Shown one piece after another: positions 61,990 through 64,000 of a stretch of DNA of 64,000 nucleotides. A program made the translations under genes and the position numbers. Source of the DNA: Shewanella sp. Arc9-LZ (lineage in GTDB: Bacteria > Pseudomonadota > Gammaproteobacteria > Enterobacterales > Shewanellaceae); NCBI RefSeq assembly GCF_010092445.1, contig NZ_CP048031.1, positions 4,402,001-4,466,000 of the forward strand. The letters run 5' to 3'. The notes beneath the pieces are model-generated. The model made no database searches and was not told where the DNA came from. It worked only from the letters and a program-made list of their open reading frames with translations. Position 1 is the stretch's first letter. The number at the start of each line of letters is the position of its first letter.

Positions 61990-63882
61990 ATGTCATCTGA
62001 AAGAACTTTCCGCGAACTCGGCCTGTCTGAGTCTTTGTTGCGTTCGCTTGACGAGTTAGGTTATGAAAACCCAACTCCTATTCAAGCTGCTAGTATCGAC
62101 CCGCTTATGGCTGGTAAAGATATTATCGGTCAAGCACAAACCGGTACCGGTAAAACAGGCGCGTTTGCCCTGCCTTTACTAAACAAAATCGACATGAAAA
62201 TCAATGCTCCACAGATTTTAGTGTTAGCACCAACCCGCGAATTAGCGGTTCAAGTTGCCGAAGCATTTGGTAGTTATGCCAAATTCATGAAAGGCTTCCA
62301 CGTACTACCGATTTACGGTGGTCAAAGCATGCAACAACAATTAAACGCCCTTAAGCGTGGACCACAAGTGATTGTAGGTACTCCTGGTCGTGTAATGGAT
62401 CACATGCGTCGTGGCACATTAAAGCTAGATAATCTAAAAGCCTTAGTATTAGACGAAGCCGATGAAATGCTAAAAATGGGCTTCATCGATGATATCGAAT
62501 GGGTATTAGAGCACAAGCCTACTGACAGCCAACTTGCATTATTCTCTGCCACTATGCCTGAGCAAATTAAGCGCGTTGCAGCTAAGCACTTAACAAACCC
62601 AGTGAACATCAGCATAGCGTCTAGCCAGACAACTGTTGAGTCTATCGACCAACGTTATGTGCAAGTATCACAACACAATAAACTAGAAGCGTTAGTACGT
62701 GTTTTAGAAGTTGAAAATACTGAAGGTATTATCATCTTCGTTCGTACCCGTAACAGCTGTGTTGAATTAGCAGAAAAATTAGAAGCCCGTGGTTATGCTT
62801 CATCTCCATTACATGGTGACATGAATCAACAAGCTCGTGAGCGTGCTGTTGAGCAGCTTAAGCGCGGCAAGTTAGACATTTTAATCGCGACTGACGTTGC
62901 GGCACGTGGTCTTGACGTTGAACGTATTGGACACGTAGTAAACTACGATATTCCTTATGATTCAGAAGCCTATGTTCACCGTATCGGTCGTACAGGTCGT
63001 GCTGGTCGTACTGGTATGGCAATCCTATTTGTAACCAATCGTGAAATGCGTATGTTACGCACTATCGAACGCGCTACAAACAGCCGTATTTCGCCAATGA
63101 AAGTGCCTAGCCCTGAATCAGTTGCAGAGCGTCGTTTGTCTCGTTTAGGCGAGCAAATCCAAGAAACCATTAACGGTGACTTAGATTTCATGAAAAACGC
63201 TGTAGCTGAATTATGTCAACAGCTTGAAGTTGATACCGATTTACTGGCTGCTGCATTGTTACAACAAGTACAGCAAGAGCGTCCACTACAGTTACCAACG
63301 ATTACCGAACGTCAACGTGATTCACGTGACGAACGTAGTGATCGTGGTAGTGACCGTGGTGATCGCAATAGTAGCAGCGACCGTCCACGTCGTGAACGCA
63401 GTGACCGTGGCGAGCGTAGTAGCCGTCCAGCACCAAATAGCTTTGGCGATGCAGAAGGCTTAAAAGATAACCCAGACGTTAAAATGAATCGTTATGTTAT
63501 CGATGTAGGTCGTGAAAATGGTGTTGGTGTAGGTAACATCGTTGGCGCTATTGCTAACGAAGCAAACATCGATAGCCGTTTCATTGGTCAAATCCAATTG
63601 TTTGATCAAGTCACAACGGTTGATTTACCAGACGGAATGCCTAAAGACATCCTTTCGCACCTAAGAAAAGTGCGTGTGTGTGGTCGTCCTTTAAACATTC
63701 GTGAAGCAGGTGATGAAGTGTTTGCTGACACGACTCGCGGCGCAGGCGCTCCACGTCGTCCACGTAGTGATCGTGCTCGTAGTGACCGTCCACGTACTGA
63801 TCGCCCAGCGGGTGATCGTCCGGCTAGTGACCGCCCTGCAAGTGCAGAGCGTCGTCCACGTAAGCCACGTGACAACGGTTAA
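61990..63882 (+). CDS. deaD: DEAD-box ATP-dependent RNA helicase (DeaD/CsdA)
   Basis: This 630-aa RNA helicase unwinds RNA duplexes in ribosome assembly and cold adaptation. It has the Q motif region (FRELGLSESLLRSLDELGYENPTPIQ), Walker A AQTGTGKTGAF, PTRELAVQ, GGQSM, TPGRVMDH, LDEADEML, SAT and, in the second lobe, ATDVAARGLDVE and HRIGRTGRAGRTG. A C-terminal DbpA-type RNA-binding domain follows (residues ~480-570, RYVIDVGRENGVGVGNIVGAIANEA). R/D/S-rich disordered tracts (RSDRARSDRPRTDRP) lie before and after it. The pattern is that of DeaD/CsdA. A leader and extended -10 promoter precede it. Confidence 0.97.
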   Translation: MSSERTFRELGLSESLLRSLDELGYENPTPIQAASIDPLMAGKDIIGQAQTGTGKTGAFALPLLNKIDMKINAPQILVLAPTRELAVQVAEAFGSYAKFMKGFHVLPIYGGQSMQQQLNALKRGPQVIVGTPGRVMDHMRRGTLKLDNLKALVLDEADEMLKMGFIDDIEWVLEHKPTDSQLALFSATMPEQIKRVAAKHLTNPVNISIASSQTTVESIDQRYVQVSQHNKLEALVRVLEVENTEGIIIFVRTRNSCVELAEKLEARGYASSPLHGDMNQQARERAVEQLKRGKLDILIATDVAARGLDVERIGHVVNYDIPYDSEAYVHRIGRTGRAGRTGMAILFVTNREMRMLRTIERATNSRISPMKVPSPESVAERRLSRLGEQIQETINGDLDFMKNAVAELCQQLEVDTDLLAAALLQQVQQERPLQLPTITERQRDSRDERSDRGSDRGDRNSSSDRPRRERSDRGERSSRPAPNSFGDAEGLKDNPDVKMNRYVIDVGRENGVGVGNIVGAIANEANIDSRFIGQIQLFDQVTTVDLPDGMPKDILSHLRKVRVCGRPLNIREAGDEVFADTTRGAGAPRRPRSDRARSDRPRTDRPAGDRPASDRPASAERRPRKPRDNG

Positions 63883-63901
63883 TCATTCAGTTGAATGACA
63901 C

Positions 63902-63930
63902 AAAAAATGGAGCCTAAGGGCTCCATTTTT
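63902..63930 (+). terminator. Rho-independent terminator after deaD
   Basis: The stem AAAATGGAGCC (63904-63914) pairs with GGCTCCATTTT (63919-63929) and is followed by T-rich sequence, 20 bp after the deaD stop. Confidence 0.88.
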
Positions 63931-64000
63931 GTTTTCCGCTTTTGGTTAAACCAATTCTTTATAAGCTAAAAATGATAAAACCAATTAACACTAATTAATT

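Noticed and set aside
63301..63880. Repetitive R/D/S-coding sequence in deaD
   Set aside because: These are the usual low-complexity tracts around the RNA-binding domain of DeaD proteins.

Overview
The window is a 64 kb stretch of a marine gammaproteobacterial chromosome, almost certainly Shewanella close to S. frigidimarina / S. livingstonensis. The strongest evidence is the tetraheme flavocytochrome c fumarate reductase at 41448-43238. Its mature sequence, 571 residues after a 25-residue signal peptide, agrees with what I remember of the S. frigidimarina Fcc3 protein. The extracellular DMSO-respiration operon dmsEFABGH, in the Shewanella gene order, supports the same assignment.

Layout. 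(1) 1-5550 is a mobile or accessory region. It holds the end of an ISAs1-type transposase, a serine resolvase with a res-like array of GGTATCA motifs, a tyrosine recombinase paired with a zinc-ribbon HTH protein, an AlpA-type regulator with a tandem palindromic operator, an unknown 332-aa protein and a P4-type integrase. It abuts the groESL terminator. (2) 5600-17750 is core genome: groES-groEL with a sigma32 promoter, a MATE exporter, fxsA, cutA-dsbD, a KefB-type antiporter, and galK-galM-DUF2391. The GalK lacks the usual GGGFGG loop. (3) 17750-28600 holds mixed metabolic genes. An IS4-family element with 13-bp target duplications sits inside the loop of a terminator hairpin between a DUF6702 gene and sulP. 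A small lipoprotein and a haloalkane dehalogenase follow. (4) 28850-43240 is an anaerobic-respiration block: dmsEFABGH with a divergent Crp/Fnr-like regulator, then an atypical two-component system divergent from fccA. Two identically built palindromes lie between that system and fccA. (5) 43640-48340 holds a VOC protein, a DUF1499 protein, and norR divergent from hmp, with three NorR sites and a sigma54 promoter.

(6) 48380-53763 is the most unusual unit: a single-strand operon in the order mlaA, RsbW-like kinase, STAS protein, mlaF, mlaE, mlaD, mlaC, SpoIIE/PP2C phosphatase. It combines a complete Mla-type phospholipid transport system with a complete partner-switching module. The STAS protein occupies the place of MlaB, the known subunit of the MlaFEDB transporter. 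This suggests outer-membrane lipid transport controlled by reversible serine phosphorylation. (7) 54000-64000 is core genome: a DUF6500 protein, ycdX, ssb, yajR, uvrA, an M28 peptidase lipoprotein and a DeaD-type RNA helicase. A short orphan copy of the ssb 3' end lies at 48378-48413, far from ssb itself.

No tRNA, rRNA or CRISPR array was seen. Functional calls come from recognising motifs and families by eye; no database search was run.
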